DNA of 64,000 nucleotides, from assembly GCF_900589395.1 (NCBI RefSeq), contig NZ_UUIS01000008.1, forward strand, positions 79,017 to 143,016, written 5' to 3'. Within the stretch, counting starts at the first letter, position 1. Every line of letters begins with the position of its first letter. Source of the DNA: Pseudomonas viridiflava. Lineage in GTDB: Bacteria; Pseudomonadota; Gammaproteobacteria; Pseudomonadales; Pseudomonadaceae. The notes beneath the pieces are model-generated. The model searched no databases and had not been told where the DNA came from. It saw nothing but the letters and a program-made list of their open reading frames with translations. Below, in pieces: positions 9,379-19,333 of the stretch. Both the position numbers and the translations under genes were made by a program.

Positions 9379-10029
9379 ATGTCCGACACCACTGAAACCG
9401 CTCAAGCGTCTCAAGCCCTGCACCTGGACAGCAGCCAGGTCCGCGTGCTCGGTTGCCTGATCGAGAAAAAAGCCACCAACCCGGAAACCTATCCGCTGAC
9501 CCTCAATGCGCTGATGCTGGCCTGCAACCAGAAAACCAGCCGCGACCCGGTCATGAACCTGACCCAGGGCCAGATTGGCCAGAGCCTGCGCAGTCTGGAA
9601 AACCTTGGCCTGGCGCGCCTGGTGATGGGCAGCCGCGCCGACCGCTGGGAACACCGCGCCGACAAACACCTGGAGCTGGTGCCGGCGCAATTGATCCTGA
9701 CCGGCCTGTTGCTGCTGCGCGGCCCGCAGACCGTCAACGAATTGCTGACCCGCAGCAACCGCATGCACGACTTCGAGGACGCCGAGCAGGTGGTGCACCA
9801 GCTCGAACGCCTGATCGCCCGTGGGCTGGCCTCGCAACTGCCACGTCAGAGCGGCCAGCGCGAAGATCGCTACATGCATGCCATGGGCAGCGAGGACGAT
9901 CTGCAGGCGTTGCTGGCCAACCGTGCCCAGGCGCCGGAGCGCAGCGCACCGCCCTCCTGCGAACGCCTGGACGAACTGGAAGCACGCATTGTTGCCCTGG
10001 AAGAACGGCTGGCCCGGCTGGAGGGCTGA
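9379..10029 (+). CDS. yceH: YceH family (DUF480) protein
   Basis: 216 residues. DUF480 proteins have two tandem winged-helix domains. The N-terminal block [39 protein letters not shown] is diagnostic, and the second domain spans about residues 95-165 ([25 protein letters not shown]). A coiled-coil tail ends the protein ([18 protein letters not shown]). The function is unknown in the family; a DNA-binding or regulatory role is inferred from the fold. Confidence 0.9.
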   Translation: MSDTTETAQASQALHLDSSQVRVLGCLIEKKATNPETYPLTLNALMLACNQKTSRDPVMNLTQGQIGQSLRSLENLGLARLVMGSRADRWEHRADKHLELVPAQLILTGLLLLRGPQTVNELLTRSNRMHDFEDAEQVVHQLERLIARGLASQLPRQSGQREDRYMHAMGSEDDLQALLANRAQAPERSAPPSCERLDELEARIVALEERLARLEG

Positions 10030-10032
10030 GCC

Positions 10033-10848
10033 TCAGACGCTGCGGGCAAACGCTGCCGCTCGCTGATACTGCGCCTCGGTGGGGCGCACGCCGGTGTACA
10101 GCACAAATTGCTCGAGCGCCTGGATGGCCGCCACCTGGTCACCGGTGATCACCGGTTTGCCGACTCGCCGCGCTGCCTGGATCAATGGCGTCTCGGCCGG
10201 CGTGGCGACCACGTCGAACACGGTGCACGCCGCCTCGATGGCCGCCAGCTCAAAGGCCAGCTGATCGGCCTGCGGCCCAGCCATGCCCAGTGGCGTGACA
10301 TTGACCAGCAAGGGCGGTCGCTCATCGCCCAGTTCCGGCTGCCAGCGCAGCCCGCAGGCGTCGGCCAGGCGTCGCCCGGCGGTTTCGTTGCGGGCCACGA
10401 TCAGTCCTTCGGTAAAGCCCGCATCGCGCATGGCACACGCCACAGCCTTGGCCATGCCGCCACTGCCGCGCAGCGCGAACGGGGTGCGCGGCACGGCATG
10501 CGCCTCCAGCAGCTGCGCCACGGCCATGTAGTCAGTGTTGTAGGCCTTCAGATGACCGTCTGTGTTGACGATGGTGTTGATCGACTCGATGGCGGCCGCC
10601 GAGGCGTCCAGCTCATCGACCAGGGCGATGCAGTCTTCCTTGAACGGCATCGACACGCCACACCCGCGTATTCCCAGGGCGCGCATGCCCGTGACGGCGC
10701 CGGACAGGTCGTTAGGGGCAAAAGCCTTGTAATAGAAGTCCAGGCCCAGCTCGCGGTACAGGTGGTTATGAAAACGGACCCCGAAGTGGCCGGGCCGGGC
10801 GGCAAGCGACATGCACAACAGCGTGTCCTTGCTGGCAGTAACGGGCAT
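10033..10848 (-). CDS. Shikimate dehydrogenase-like protein (SdhL, HI0607 type)
   Basis: 271 residues, NAD(P)-dependent oxidoreductase of the AroE superfamily. N-terminal LCMSLAARPGHFG, ALGIRGCGVSMPFKE and the YNTDY substrate-site motif match the HI0607-type subgroup, which oxidises shikimate poorly and is not the main AroE. The nucleotide-binding loop reads RGSGGMAKAVA. The usual SxS shikimate-binding motif is replaced by MSLAAR. The start at 10848 has GGAG seven bases upstream. The true substrate is not established. It converges with yceH (3 bp apart). Confidence 0.85.
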   Translation of the reverse strand: MPVTASKDTLLCMSLAARPGHFGVRFHNHLYRELGLDFYYKAFAPNDLSGAVTGMRALGIRGCGVSMPFKEDCIALVDELDASAAAIESINTIVNTDGHLKAYNTDYMAVAQLLEAHAVPRTPFALRGSGGMAKAVACAMRDAGFTEGLIVARNETAGRRLADACGLRWQPELGDERPPLLVNVTPLGMAGPQADQLAFELAAIEAACTVFDVVATPAETPLIQAARRVGKPVITGDQVAAIQALEQFVLYTGVRPTEAQYQRAAAFARSV

Positions 10849-11069
10849 GTAAATCTCCTGAACGGTATTGGCTATGAACGGTATGACAGGCGTACACTCG
10901 CGTCCATCAGACGACGCTGAAAACGGTTTGTCGCGAGGGCTCATACCTTACACAAACTTTACCCAGGCGCTTCGCAGATCTGATCAAAACCGCTGTCTTA
11001 GCATTAACCCCGTAGCCGCACCGCAGCCGGTGCCACGCATTAACGGGTCGAAAGCCGAGGAACACCATC

Positions 11070-11450
11070 ATGATTCGTCATTTACCCAAGATTGCCTTGT
11101 TCATAGGTGCCCTGGCCCTGGCAGGCCAGGCCAACGCCGGTGGTCGTAATTGGGGAGGCCCGGCGATCGTAGGCGCCATCGTCGGCGCCGCCGTCGTCGG
11201 GGCGGCCGTGTCTTCGAGCCGCGATCGCGACCGCACGGTGTATGTCGAGCGCGAGCCTGTCTACATCGAACGCCAGCCCGTGTACGTGCAACAGCCGCGC
11301 ACGGTGTACTACGCTCCGCCACCGCCACCGGTCTACTACCAGCCGGCCTATGAAGTGGTCGAACGCTATCCGGGCCCGCCCCCTGGCTACTACCACCGCT
11401 ACGGCCCGCCGCCACAACCGGTGTATTACGGCCATCCGCGCCGCTGGTAA
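11070..11450 (+). CDS. Secreted Gly-zipper and Tyr/Pro-rich small protein
   Basis: 126 residues. A signal peptide (about residues 1-23, cut after QANA) precedes a glycine-zipper segment (GAIVGAAVVGAAV), which often inserts in or spans envelopes. The rest is low-complexity with repeating VYVERE/VYIERQ/VYVQQP units and a Pro-Tyr-rich tail. No enzymatic domain is visible. It is probably an envelope or surface structural protein. A terminator follows directly. Confidence 0.72.
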   Translation: MIRHLPKIALFIGALALAGQANAGGRNWGGPAIVGAIVGAAVVGAAVSSSRDRDRTVYVEREPVYIERQPVYVQQPRTVYYAPPPPPVYYQPAYEVVERYPGPPPGYYHRYGPPPQPVYYGHPRRW

Positions 11451-11452
11451 AC

Positions 11453-11484
11453 AAAAAGACCCTGCCCATGCGCAGGGTTTTTTT
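11453..11484 (+). terminator. Rho-independent terminator
   Basis: ACCCTGC / GCAGGGT stem with a six-base loop and a run of seven T, starting three bases after the stop of the Tyr/Pro-rich protein gene. Confidence 0.85.
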
Positions 11485-11641
11485 ATGCCTTTGCAGGCGC
11501 AGGCGTGCGCAACGTGTTGCACCAGTGCACAGCACGGCGCAAAAAACCCTGCCCTTCATCAATGACCACTATCGAAAAGGTTGATTTCCAAGAGCCATCA
11601 GTGTTCATTAAGGTGGCCAGCATGAATCGATGGAGGCCGTC

Positions 11642-11824
11642 ATGAACGAAGTGCATATCATGTCTGTAGTGGGCAGTGCCGTACCCGGCGCGCTCAGGGC
11701 GCAAGGTCTGCTGGCCTGCTGGTACCTGATCCGCGATGGCGAGCCGATTGGTGGGCCGTTCGTATCACGTCCCCAGGCACAGGCCATTTCCGAACAGATC
11801 GAGGCGCCCAGGCTCAACAGCTGA
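11642..11824 (+). CDS. Small hypothetical protein
   Basis: 60 residues from an ATG with GGAGG six bases upstream. The core LACWYLIRDGEPIGGPFVSRPQAQAI looks like a compact beta-hairpin followed by a helix. I do not recognise the family. It converges with the following gene, with 3 bp between their stops. Confidence 0.5.
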   Translation: MNEVHIMSVVGSAVPGALRAQGLLACWYLIRDGEPIGGPFVSRPQAQAISEQIEAPRLNS

Positions 11825-11827
11825 TCT

Positions 11828-12388
11828 TCAGGACCGCTCGGCGATGACCACGATCAATTGGCAGCGCTGGGTCAGTTTCTGCAAGCGCCGCTCCAGCGCC
11901 ATGTACTCGGTGCGATCGGTGCGACCGCTGTCGAGCTCCTCGATCAGGTTATTGGCCACCTGGCGCAGCTCATGGGCCACCACGATACGGTCTTCGTTGA
12001 GGTCCTCCTTGTGCGACTCGAAGACCCGGTGCAGGTAATCCTGCAGCGTGAACTTCAAGCGGTGCCGGTCATTGGCCCGCAAGTGCGGCAGGTTCAGGCT
12101 GATCCGTCCATGTAGCTCGCTCAGCTCACCACACAGGTACTGAATGCGCCGCGCATGACCTACCTCACGGGCGCGCAGGCGTAACGCGCCGTCACGCGCT
12201 TCCTGTTGCCTCTGGATGGCTGGCACCGCCACTGCCAGCAGCAGCCCCACCGTCACGGCCATCGCCTGCACCCATCCCGACCAGTCGACCGGCTTGATGA
12301 AAAAGCCCGCGCCCAGCATCAGGACGATAATGGCCAGCGCCACGATTACCAGCACGCCATAATCCTTGCCGATCAACCCCTTGGGCAT
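11828..12388 (-). CDS. Two-helix membrane protein with cytoplasmic helical domain
   Basis: 186 residues from the ATG at 12388. Two transmembrane helices (about residues 12-30 and 40-60) are followed by about 120 charged, helical residues (LRLRAREVGHARRIQYLCGELSELHGRISL, then RQVANNLIEELDSGRTDRTEYMALERRLQKLTQR). No family is recognised. The layout suggests a membrane-anchored coiled-coil protein. It is divergent from pbpG. Confidence 0.55.
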   Translation of the reverse strand: MPKGLIGKDYGVLVIVALAIIVLMLGAGFFIKPVDWSGWVQAMAVTVGLLLAVAVPAIQRQQEARDGALRLRAREVGHARRIQYLCGELSELHGRISLNLPHLRANDRHRLKFTLQDYLHRVFESHKEDLNEDRIVVAHELRQVANNLIEELDSGRTDRTEYMALERRLQKLTQRCQLIVVIAERS

Positions 12389-12642
12389 TGCCTGACTCCT
12401 TGCAACAGTGATGTTCAATAAGGCAGCGATGCTAATCGCTGTCGGCATTCGATACCACGACTATCGAAAACAGCCGCTTGAAACAGGGGCCCCACTTAAC
12501 CGCGTCTGAATAACGCGTTAAATGTGCAATTAAAGGATGAAATGCCCGTGGCGCCCCATCGACGCGGGTAAAACCTGCTCCTAGAATGCTCACTTTATTT
12601 TCTGTTTCCGTGCACCCGCGCACATTCATCGAGTGACCTTAC

Positions 12643-13581
12643 TTGAATATTCGTCATACGCTTCTGGGCCTTCTTCTTGCACTCACCGGCCCGCTGCTTG
12701 GCACCCCGGCGCTGGCCAATGAATCGGCCGCCCTGGCACGCGACCCGGCCAATCTTCACCTGGCCTCCGGCAGCACCATGGTCGTGGACCTGCAAAGCAA
12801 TAAAGTGCTGTATTCCAATAACCCGGATGTGATTGTGCCCATTGCCTCGGTCACCAAGTTAATGACGGCCATGGTGGTACTCGACGCCAGACAATCGATG
12901 GACGAAGTCATCCCGGTCGATATTTCCCACACGGCAGAGATGAAAGGCGTTTTTTCCCGGGTCAAGCTCGGCAGCCAACTGAGCCGCCGCGATATGTTGC
13001 TGATCACGCTCATGTCTTCGGAAAACCGCGCGGCCGCCAGCCTTGCCCACAGTTACCCCGGTGGCTACCCGGCCTTCATTCTGGCAATGAATGCCAAGGC
13101 CCGCACCCTGGGCATGAAAAACACCGCGTATGTCGAACCCACCGGCCTGTCGGTCTACAACGTCTCGACCGCGCGTGACCTCACCAAACTGTTGCTTGAG
13201 GCACGCAAATACCCGCTGCTCAGCGAACTGAGCGCCACCGAAGAAAAGACCGTGCGCTTCACCAAGCCCACCTACACCTTGGGCTTTCGCAACACCGACC
13301 ACCTGGTGCACCGTGAAAACTGGGACATCCGCCTGACCAAGACCGGCTTCACCAACCAGGCCGGGCATTGCCTGGTGCTGCTGACCAACATGGCCAAGCG
13401 TCCTGTCTCAGTGGTGATCCTCGATGCCTTCGGCAAGCAGACCCACTTCGCCGACGCCAGCCGCCTGCGCAAATGGCTCGAAACCGGCCAGAGCGGCCCG
13501 GTGCCGGAAGTGGCTCTGCAATACAAGAAGGAAAAGAACCTGGCCCTGCGCCAGAATGGCCTGCAACAGGCCAAGGAATAG
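12643..13581 (+). CDS. pbpG: D-alanyl-D-alanine endopeptidase (PBP7)
   Basis: 312 residues, periplasmic penicillin-binding peptidase that trims peptidoglycan cross-links. A signal peptide (residues 1-25, cut after PALA) precedes the catalytic domain. Motifs in order are SVTK (Ser69-Lys72), SEN (126-128) and KTG (233-235), in the usual class spacing for PBP7. The start is a TTG preceded by GAGTGACC; no ATG gives a complete signal peptide. It is a monocistronic unit followed by REP-like sequence. Confidence 0.92.
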   Translation: MNIRHTLLGLLLALTGPLLGTPALANESAALARDPANLHLASGSTMVVDLQSNKVLYSNNPDVIVPIASVTKLMTAMVVLDARQSMDEVIPVDISHTAEMKGVFSRVKLGSQLSRRDMLLITLMSSENRAAASLAHSYPGGYPAFILAMNAKARTLGMKNTAYVEPTGLSVYNVSTARDLTKLLLEARKYPLLSELSATEEKTVRFTKPTYTLGFRNTDHLVHRENWDIRLTKTGFTNQAGHCLVLLTNMAKRPVSVVILDAFGKQTHFADASRLRKWLETGQSGPVPEVALQYKKEKNLALRQNGLQQAKE

Positions 13582-13620
13582 CCGCAGACGCAGCATGGCG
13601 ATTCGCCGTGATGTCACCCT

Positions 13621-13689
13621 GCAGGAGCAGCTTTGGCTGCGAAAAGGGCACGAATGTGCAGCCTTCTCCGCGGCTTGAGCTGCCCCTGC
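13621..13689. repeat. REP-type long hairpin after pbpG
   Basis: A long imperfect inverted repeat. GCAGGAGCAGCT... pairs with ...AGCTGCCCCTGC through arms of about 28 nt around a GCACGAATGTGC apex. It resembles Pseudomonas REP palindromes and could end transcription or protect pbpG mRNA. No gene is seen between 13582 and 14058. Confidence 0.6.
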
Positions 13690-13746
13690 GACAGGATGCC
13701 GATCAGGTAAGCCAGTTTTCACCCGTTTTTGCGCCTGATACTCAAT

Positions 13747-13955
13747 TGTGGGAGGCAGCCACTGTCTGGCAATGACAGGCTTACAAGCTGCCTGGCTGTC
13801 AGCTGGCCTGGCCCCATCACCGGATCGCCGCCCGCAGCAGAGCAGCCTCCCACCGGTTTGATGTGACCCTGAATTCGGGCCTCCCACAGGATTGATGTTG
13901 TCCTGGATTTCATGCTCGGCACCGAACTGCGGGAGGCAGCTCTACTGGCGAAAAG
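13747..13955. repeat. Degenerate composite REP array
   Basis: Contains three partial GGGAGGCAGC / GCCTCCCAC half-sites (near 13748, 13845, 13880 and 13931) and decayed versions of the linker seen in the arrays at 17.6 and 60.8 kb (GGTTTGATGTGACCCTGAAT). The order and spacing match those arrays, but the units have diverged. The rest of this stretch up to 14058 shows no gene. Confidence 0.55.
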
Positions 13956-14058
13956 GTCGTACAACCGCTGAAAGTGTGCCGGTTTTACTGGTCTCATCGC
14001 GGGCAGAGCCCCCTGCCACAATAAACCGCGTCAGCCTTGACCGGCATGATGGTGCCGA

Positions 14059-15489
14059 TCAATTGAACTGCGTCACCAGCTTGGTGTTGAGGTACGCCTC
14101 AATGGCTTCGATGCCGCCTTCGGAGCCATAGCCTGAGTCCTTGATGCCGCCAAACGGCACTTCCGGCAGGCCGATGCCCTGGTGGTTGATCGACAGCATG
14201 CCCGCTTCGATGCCGTGGCTCAGGGCCTGGGCGGTCTTCATCGAGGTGGTGAAGGCATACGACGCCAGCCCGAACGGCACGCGGTTGGATTCGGCAATGG
14301 CCTCTTCCAGTGTGTCGAACGGTACCAGCAAGGCCAGCGGACCGAAGGGTTCGTCGTTCATGACGCGCATGGCTGGCGTCAGGCCGGTCAGTACGGTCGG
14401 TTCGAAGAACCAGCCTTGTCCATCGACCGCCTTGCCGCCGGTCTCGACCCTGGCACCGGCGCTCACTGCATCGTCGACCAGGTCACGCAAGGCCGGCACT
14501 CGGCGCTCGTTGGCCAGCGGGCCCATCTGGGTGTCGGCCTCCAGGCCATGCCCCACCTTGATTTCACGGGCCAGCCCGACGAACTGCTCGGTAAAGGCCT
14601 GGAACACCGAACGCTGCACCAGAATACGCGTAGGCGAGACACACACCTGCCCGGCGTTGCGGAATTTGGCGGTGGCCAGGGTGCGGGCGGCCAGGTTCAG
14701 GTCGGCGTCTTCGAACACCAGCGCCGGCGCATGGCCGCCCAGCTCCATGGTCGCGCGCTTCATGTGCTGGCCGGCCAGCGCCGCCAGTTGCTTGCCCACC
14801 GGGGTGGAGCCGGTGAAGGTGACCTTGCGGATTACCGGGTGCGGGATCAGGTAGCCGGAAATCTGCGCCGGGTCGCCATACACCAGACCGATCACGCCAG
14901 CCGGCACGCCGGCATCATGAAAGGCGCGGATCAGTTCGGCCGGGGACGCCGGGGTTTCTTCCGGGGCCTTGATGATGATCGAGCAGCCCGCGGCCAGCGC
15001 CGAAGACAGCTTGCGCACCACCTGGTTGATCGGGAAGTTCCACGGCGTGAACGCCGCCACCGGGCCCACCGGCTCCTTGATCACCTTCTGTTCGATATTG
15101 GCGCCACGCGATGGCACCAGGCGGCCATAGCTGCGGCGGGCTTCTTCGGCCAGCCAGTCGATGATATCGGCAGCCGACAGCGCCTCGGCACGGGCTTCGG
15201 CCAGCGGCTTGCCCTGTTCCTGCGTCATGATGCGCGCGATCGAATCGGCGCGCTCGCGCACCAGCACGGCGGCCTTGCGCATGATCTTGTAGCGCTCGAA
15301 AGCCGACACGGCCCGCCAGGTCGCAAAGCCATGCTCGGCCGCTGCCAGTGCGTCATCCAGGTCACTGATGTCGGCATGGGCAACCTGGCCGATGATCTGG
15401 CCGGTGCCCGGATCCAGGACCGGCTGGGTACGGCCGTCATGGGCGGCGCGCCATTGGCCGTTGATATAAAGCTGTACGTCAGGGTACAT
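14059..15489 (-). CDS. NAD(P)-dependent succinate-semialdehyde dehydrogenase family enzyme
   Basis: 476 residues, normal length for the ALDH superfamily. Motifs are the cofactor site FTGSTPVGK, the catalytic Glu249 in MELGGHAP and the nucleophile Cys283 in GQVCVSPTR. It has one Cys here, whereas GabD-type enzymes often have two. The GabD-like stretches [21 protein letters not shown] and [19 protein letters not shown] favour semialdehyde substrates. A possible role is finishing polyamine or GABA degradation. A short-chain dehydrogenase gene lies upstream on the same strand, 85 bp away. Confidence 0.85.
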   Translation of the reverse strand: MYPDVQLYINGQWRAAHDGRTQPVLDPGTGQIIGQVAHADISDLDDALAAAEHGFATWRAVSAFERYKIMRKAAVLVRERADSIARIMTQEQGKPLAEARAEALSAADIIDWLAEEARRSYGRLVPSRGANIEQKVIKEPVGPVAAFTPWNFPINQVVRKLSSALAAGCSIIIKAPEETPASPAELIRAFHDAGVPAGVIGLVYGDPAQISGYLIPHPVIRKVTFTGSTPVGKQLAALAGQHMKRATMELGGHAPALVFEDADLNLAARTLATAKFRNAGQVCVSPTRILVQRSVFQAFTEQFVGLAREIKVGHGLEADTQMGPLANERRVPALRDLVDDAVSAGARVETGGKAVDGQGWFFEPTVLTGLTPAMRVMNDEPFGPLALLVPFDTLEEAIAESNRVPFGLASYAFTTSMKTAQALSHGIEAGMLSINHQGIGLPEVPFGGIKDSGYGSEGGIEAIEAYLNTKLVTQFN

Positions 15490-15574
15490 CGCAAATCTCC
15501 AGGGGCAGTCACACAGTCAAACAGAGGGCCACTATTGAGTGGCCCCCGTCAAGCAGCAGGATGCACAAGCGCGA

Positions 15575-16432
15575 CTAAAGAATCGGCTTGCCTCCGGTGA
15601 CGCCGAAGCGCTCGCCCGAGAGGTAGCTGCCTTCATCACTGGCCAGCAGCACATACAGCGGCGCCACTTCTACCGGCTGGCCGGGACGGCCCAGCGGGGT
15701 ATTGCTGCCGAACTGGGACACTTCGTCCTCGGGCATGGTGGCCACGATCAACGGGGTCCAGATCGGGCCGGGCGCCACGCTGTTGACGCGAATGCCCCGC
15801 TCGCCCAGCAACTGCGCCAGGCCGCCGGTGAAGTTGGCAATCGCGCCCTTGGTGGTGGCGTACGGCAGCAGGGTCGGCTTGGGCATGTCCGAATTGACCG
15901 AACTGGTATTGATGATCGACCCGCCCTTGGGCATGTGCGGCACGGCGGCCTGGCAGATGCGGAAGATCGCGGTGATATTGATATCGAAGGTGCGCACCCA
16001 TTCTTCATCAGGGATGTCTTCGAAGCGCTCGTGGGTCATCTGGAACGCGGCGTTGTTGACCAGCACATCGATACGGCCGAACTCATCGACGGTCTTCTGC
16101 ACGGTTTCCTGGCACACGGCCTTGCTGGCCAGGTCGCCGGGCAGCAGCAGGCACTGGCGGCCTGCCTGCTTGACCCAACGCGCGGTCTCCTCGGCGTCTT
16201 CATGCTCATCCAGGTAGGCAATCGCCACATCGGCGCCTTCGCGGGCAAAGGCAATGGCCACCGCACGGCCGATGCCGCTGTCGGCGCCGGTGATCAGCGC
16301 GATCTTGTTCTGCAGGCGGCCGGAGCCGGTGTAACTTTCTTCGCCGCAGTCCGGATACGGGTCCATCTTGCCTTGCTTGCCTGGTACTGGCTGGCTCTGC
16401 TTGGGGAAAGGCGGACGAGGATAATCAGTCAT
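15575..16432 (-). CDS. Short-chain dehydrogenase/reductase (YghA-like)
   Basis: 285 residues, classical SDR with an N-terminal extension of about 40 residues (PPFPKQSQPVPGKQGKMDPYPD) typical of the YghA/general-stress group. The cofactor loop TGADSGIG is at 48-55, VNNAA at 125-129 and the catalytic YxxxK at Tyr191/Lys195 with Ser177-178 before it. The substrate is unknown; the subgroup includes stress-induced NADP(H) reductases. It could be cotranscribed with the aldehyde dehydrogenase. Confidence 0.85.
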   Translation of the reverse strand: MTDYPRPPFPKQSQPVPGKQGKMDPYPDCGEESYTGSGRLQNKIALITGADSGIGRAVAIAFAREGADVAIAYLDEHEDAEETARWVKQAGRQCLLLPGDLASKAVCQETVQKTVDEFGRIDVLVNNAAFQMTHERFEDIPDEEWVRTFDINITAIFRICQAAVPHMPKGGSIINTSSVNSDMPKPTLLPYATTKGAIANFTGGLAQLLGERGIRVNSVAPGPIWTPLIVATMPEDEVSQFGSNTPLGRPGQPVEVAPLYVLLASDEGSYLSGERFGVTGGKPIL

Positions 16433-16525
16433 CGAATTTCTCCTGGGTAGTAAGGACGTGACCTCTTTGTGGCCTTGCTCGCAGGCGCATTGTTCAACGC
16501 AATTTCCTCCAGCCCTGACGAATGG

Positions 16526-17572
16526 TCAGCGCGCGTTTTGCGCCGTGACGATCTGCAGCGGCACCAGAATGCGGTGGGTCGAGGGGCAGAACACATCCTC
16601 TTGCAGCCGCACCAGCACCTTGATCAACGCCTGGGCCAGCAGGCCCGGCTGCGAGTCGATGACCACCCGCACCTGGCCGGCCGCCAGCGCCTGACGCGAC
16701 AACGGCGTCGACTCCAGCACGATGCTGCACAGTCCGGGTTGCGGCGGCAGTTGTGCCAAGGCCTTGATGATGCCGTCGCCACCGCCGCCGACCACGCACA
16801 GCCCGCGCAGATCAGCGTGCCGCGCCAGCAGCTCCAGGGTGGCCTCTTCGGTGATGTCGCTGTTGTCCATGTTCATCACCGCCTCCAGCAGACGCAAACC
16901 GGGCGCGTGCGTGGCCAGGTCGTCGCGCAGCCCGTCGATACGGGCCTGATGCCCGAGAAAGCGATGCCCGCCCAACAGCACGCCGACGCTGCCGTGGGCA
17001 TGACCACAGGTGTGCCGCACCAGCCAGCCCATGGTGCGGCCGACCTCATGGTTGTCGAGCCCGACATAAGGGCCCTCCGGCGCTGGATGAATGTCCGAGA
17101 GCAGGGTCACCACCGGCACGCCGGCCGCGCGCACCTGGGCGATGGCCTGGTTGATCAGCGGATGGGCAAAGGTCACTACCGCCAGGCCGTCGTACTGCAC
17201 GGCCAGATGTTCGATCTGCGCGGCGATGACTGCCGGGGTGCGATCATGGATGTAGTCGAAGTGGCAGCTGAGGCTGGCATGACCTTGCTCTCGGGCCGCG
17301 TCGGTGATGGCCGCCGCCAGGTTGGCGTAGAAGGCCTGCGCCGTGCCCAGCAGCAGGATGCCGAAGCGGTAGTGTGGGCGGCGTTCACGGATGCGCTGGC
17401 CGATCAGGCGCGCGGCAAAATAGCCCACGGTCTCGGCGGCCTGGAACACCTGCTCGGCGGTGTGCTCGCTCACCGGCGCCCGCGCGTTGAGCACCCGGTC
17501 GACGGTGGCGACGCTCAGGCCCGCGTGAGCGGCCACGGTGGCGATGGTCGGGCGTTTGCTTTTCTTGTCCAC
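16526..17572 (-). CDS. LacI-family regulator, probable control of the moc-like genes (copy 1)
   Basis: 348 residues from a GTG start. An N-terminal LacI helix-turn-helix (TIATVAAHAGLSVATVDRVLN) is followed by a periplasmic-binding-protein-like effector domain. It is clearly paralogous to the second LacI gene at 23697-24749: both have the VDRV hinge variant, YVGLDNHEVGRT/YVGVDNRRMGRT and a VGGGG-DGIIKAL block. It faces away from the desaturase-ferredoxin operon across a 646-bp repeat-filled gap. Control of that operon is inferred from position. Confidence 0.85.
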   Translation of the reverse strand: MDKKSKRPTIATVAAHAGLSVATVDRVLNARAPVSEHTAEQVFQAAETVGYFAARLIGQRIRERRPHYRFGILLLGTAQAFYANLAAAITDAAREQGHASLSCHFDYIHDRTPAVIAAQIEHLAVQYDGLAVVTFAHPLINQAIAQVRAAGVPVVTLLSDIHPAPEGPYVGLDNHEVGRTMGWLVRHTCGHAHGSVGVLLGGHRFLGHQARIDGLRDDLATHAPGLRLLEAVMNMDNSDITEEATLELLARHADLRGLCVVGGGGDGIIKALAQLPPQPGLCSIVLESTPLSRQALAAGQVRVVIDSQPGLLAQALIKVLVRLQEDVFCPSTHRILVPLQIVTAQNAR

Positions 17573-17647
17573 AGTTATGACGATCCCTTGTTCCTGGGTT
17601 TATAAGGCTTACTGAGAACAGGTACATCTGTTGCGCCTGTACCGCCG

Positions 17648-18025
17648 CATTCGCCAGCAGAGCTGCCTTCCACAGGTTTTGTGCCAGGCCCGAAATCCAG
17701 GGCGACATCCAACTGATGGGAGGCGGCTTGCTCCGGGCGGCGATCCGACGATGAGGCCGGCAAGGCTGATATATCTGCTGCGTCTGTTCCATAGCCATCG
17801 CCGGCAAGCAGCCTCCCACAGTCCGGTGCCAGGCGCGAGATCCTGGGCAACATCAACCCTGTGGGAGGCACGAGATCCTGGGCAACATCAATCCGGTGCC
17901 AGGCGCGAAATCCTGGGCAACATCAATCCGGTGGGAGGCGGCTTGCCGGCGATGAGGCAGGCAAGGCCACTACACCTGCGGTGCCTGTCCCACGGCCATC
18001 GCCGGCAAGCAGCCTCCCGCAGGCC
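17648..18025. repeat. Composite REP array 1
   Basis: Alternating modules. REP pairs (GTGGGAGGCGGCTTGCCGG on one strand, its inverse GCCGGCAAGCAGCCTCCCA about 100 bp later) are joined by a conserved linker of about 40 nt, read as GTGCCAGGCGCGAGATCCTG then GGCAACATCAATCC. Linker copies start near 17681, 17826, 17869 (shortened) and 17896. The last three are stacked almost directly in tandem. The 17573-18218 gap holds no believable gene. Confidence 0.75.
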
Positions 18026-18218
18026 TGCATCAAGGCTGCCTGGTCGGCATCAGGCTTACTGAGCGGATGATAGAAAACCATCATCGCGCTGGATGCAGCG
18101 ATGATAGCTTGATAGAGAATCCCTTCAAGCCATTGAGCCCCTTCTGCCTGCGCCCTACTCTTTTCTCCATGCAGCGACGCCTTGCTCGCGTGTCCATCGT
18201 TTGCGGAGAACAAGAACA

Positions 18219-19295
18219 ATGCCTCAAGCCCATTCGCGCAATTACGACCTGACCGGCCCTGAAGCGGCACTGGCTGCCGAGAAAGGCCTGGTCTCGGCCA
18301 CCTGGTACCAGACCCCCATCCCGCGCAAGCGTCTCAAGGAATTGATGCAACGCCGCGACGGCCCGGCGCTGCGCGACACCGCGATCTGGATCGGCGCCCT
18401 GTTGCTCAGCGGCCTGGGCGGCTACGGGTTCTGGGGCACCTGGGCCTGCGTGCCGTTCTTTTTTGTCTACGGCCTGCTGTACGGCACCGCCTCCAATGCG
18501 CGCTGGCACGAGACCGGGCATGGTACGGCGTTCAAGACCCGCTGGATGAACGATGCGGTCTATCAGGTGGCCAGCTTCATGACCCTGTTCGAGCCCCATG
18601 TCTGGCGCTGGAGCCACGCCCGGCACCATACCGACACCATCATCGTCGGCCGCGACCCGGAAATCGTCGAGCCACGCCCCCCGCGCCTGGGCAAGATGCT
18701 CCTGAGCCTGATCGGCATCCCGCAGACCCTGGGCACCCTGCGCTCGCTGCTGCGCCATGCCGCCGGACGCGCCACAGCGCAGGAAAGCGACTTCATTCCG
18801 GCCTCGGAACTGCCCAAGGTGTACTTCACCGCCCGGGTCTGGCTGGCGATTCTGGCGGCCACCACGGCACTGGCCCTGTACCTGGGTACCTGGCTGCCGC
18901 TGATGTTCATCGGCCTGCCGAGCCTCTACGGGGCATGGCTGTCGTACCTGTTCGGCGTATCGCAGCATGTCGGGCTGGCCGAAGACACCCTCGATCATCG
19001 CAGTAACTGCCGCACCATCCGCATGAATCCTGTGCTGCGCTTCTTGTACCTGAACATGAACTACCACCTGGAACACCACATGTTCCCGATGGTGCCTTAC
19101 CACGCCCTGCCGCAGTTGCACGAAGAAATGAAACACGACTGCCCGCCGCCTTACGCCAGCCTTTTCCAGGCCTACCGGGAAATCATTGCGACCCTGTGTA
19201 GACAGCGCAAGGATCCGGCGTACTTCGTGCGGCGTCCGGCACCGGTCGGTGCCTGTGCGCCTGACAACGCCGGCCAGCCTGTGGCCCAGGCCTGA
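18219..19295 (+). CDS. Fatty-acid-desaturase-fold membrane oxygenase (MocD-like)
   Basis: 358 residues. An integral membrane di-iron enzyme with the three histidine boxes HETGH (97-101), HARHH (133-137) and HLEHH (283-287) placed between about four membrane helices. GGAG lies nine bases before the ATG; the frame opens 18 bases earlier. The next genes encode a Rieske ferredoxin and its FAD reductase, which would supply electrons. In rhizobia the rhizopine genes mocDEF have this same trio. By analogy it may O-demethylate or hydroxylate an inositol-like or sugar-like substrate; lipid desaturation is the alternative. Confidence 0.82.
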   Translation: MPQAHSRNYDLTGPEAALAAEKGLVSATWYQTPIPRKRLKELMQRRDGPALRDTAIWIGALLLSGLGGYGFWGTWACVPFFFVYGLLYGTASNARWHETGHGTAFKTRWMNDAVYQVASFMTLFEPHVWRWSHARHHTDTIIVGRDPEIVEPRPPRLGKMLLSLIGIPQTLGTLRSLLRHAAGRATAQESDFIPASELPKVYFTARVWLAILAATTALALYLGTWLPLMFIGLPSLYGAWLSYLFGVSQHVGLAEDTLDHRSNCRTIRMNPVLRFLYLNMNYHLEHHMFPMVPYHALPQLHEEMKHDCPPPYASLFQAYREIIATLCRQRKDPAYFVRRPAPVGACAPDNAGQPVAQA

Positions 19296-19333
19296 CGTCC
19301 GTTCACTCACGTCCAATAACAAGAGCCTTTGCC

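Noticed and set aside
17631..18062. Open frames within the REP array
   Set aside because: The translated sequences repeat with the DNA repeats, are Arg/Ser/His-rich and lack a ribosome site, so they are not genes.
18062..18110. GATGAT...ATCATC dyads before the desaturase as LacI operator
   Set aside because: Arms are short and AT-simple and lack the central CG of most LacI sites. Not strong enough to list as a feature.
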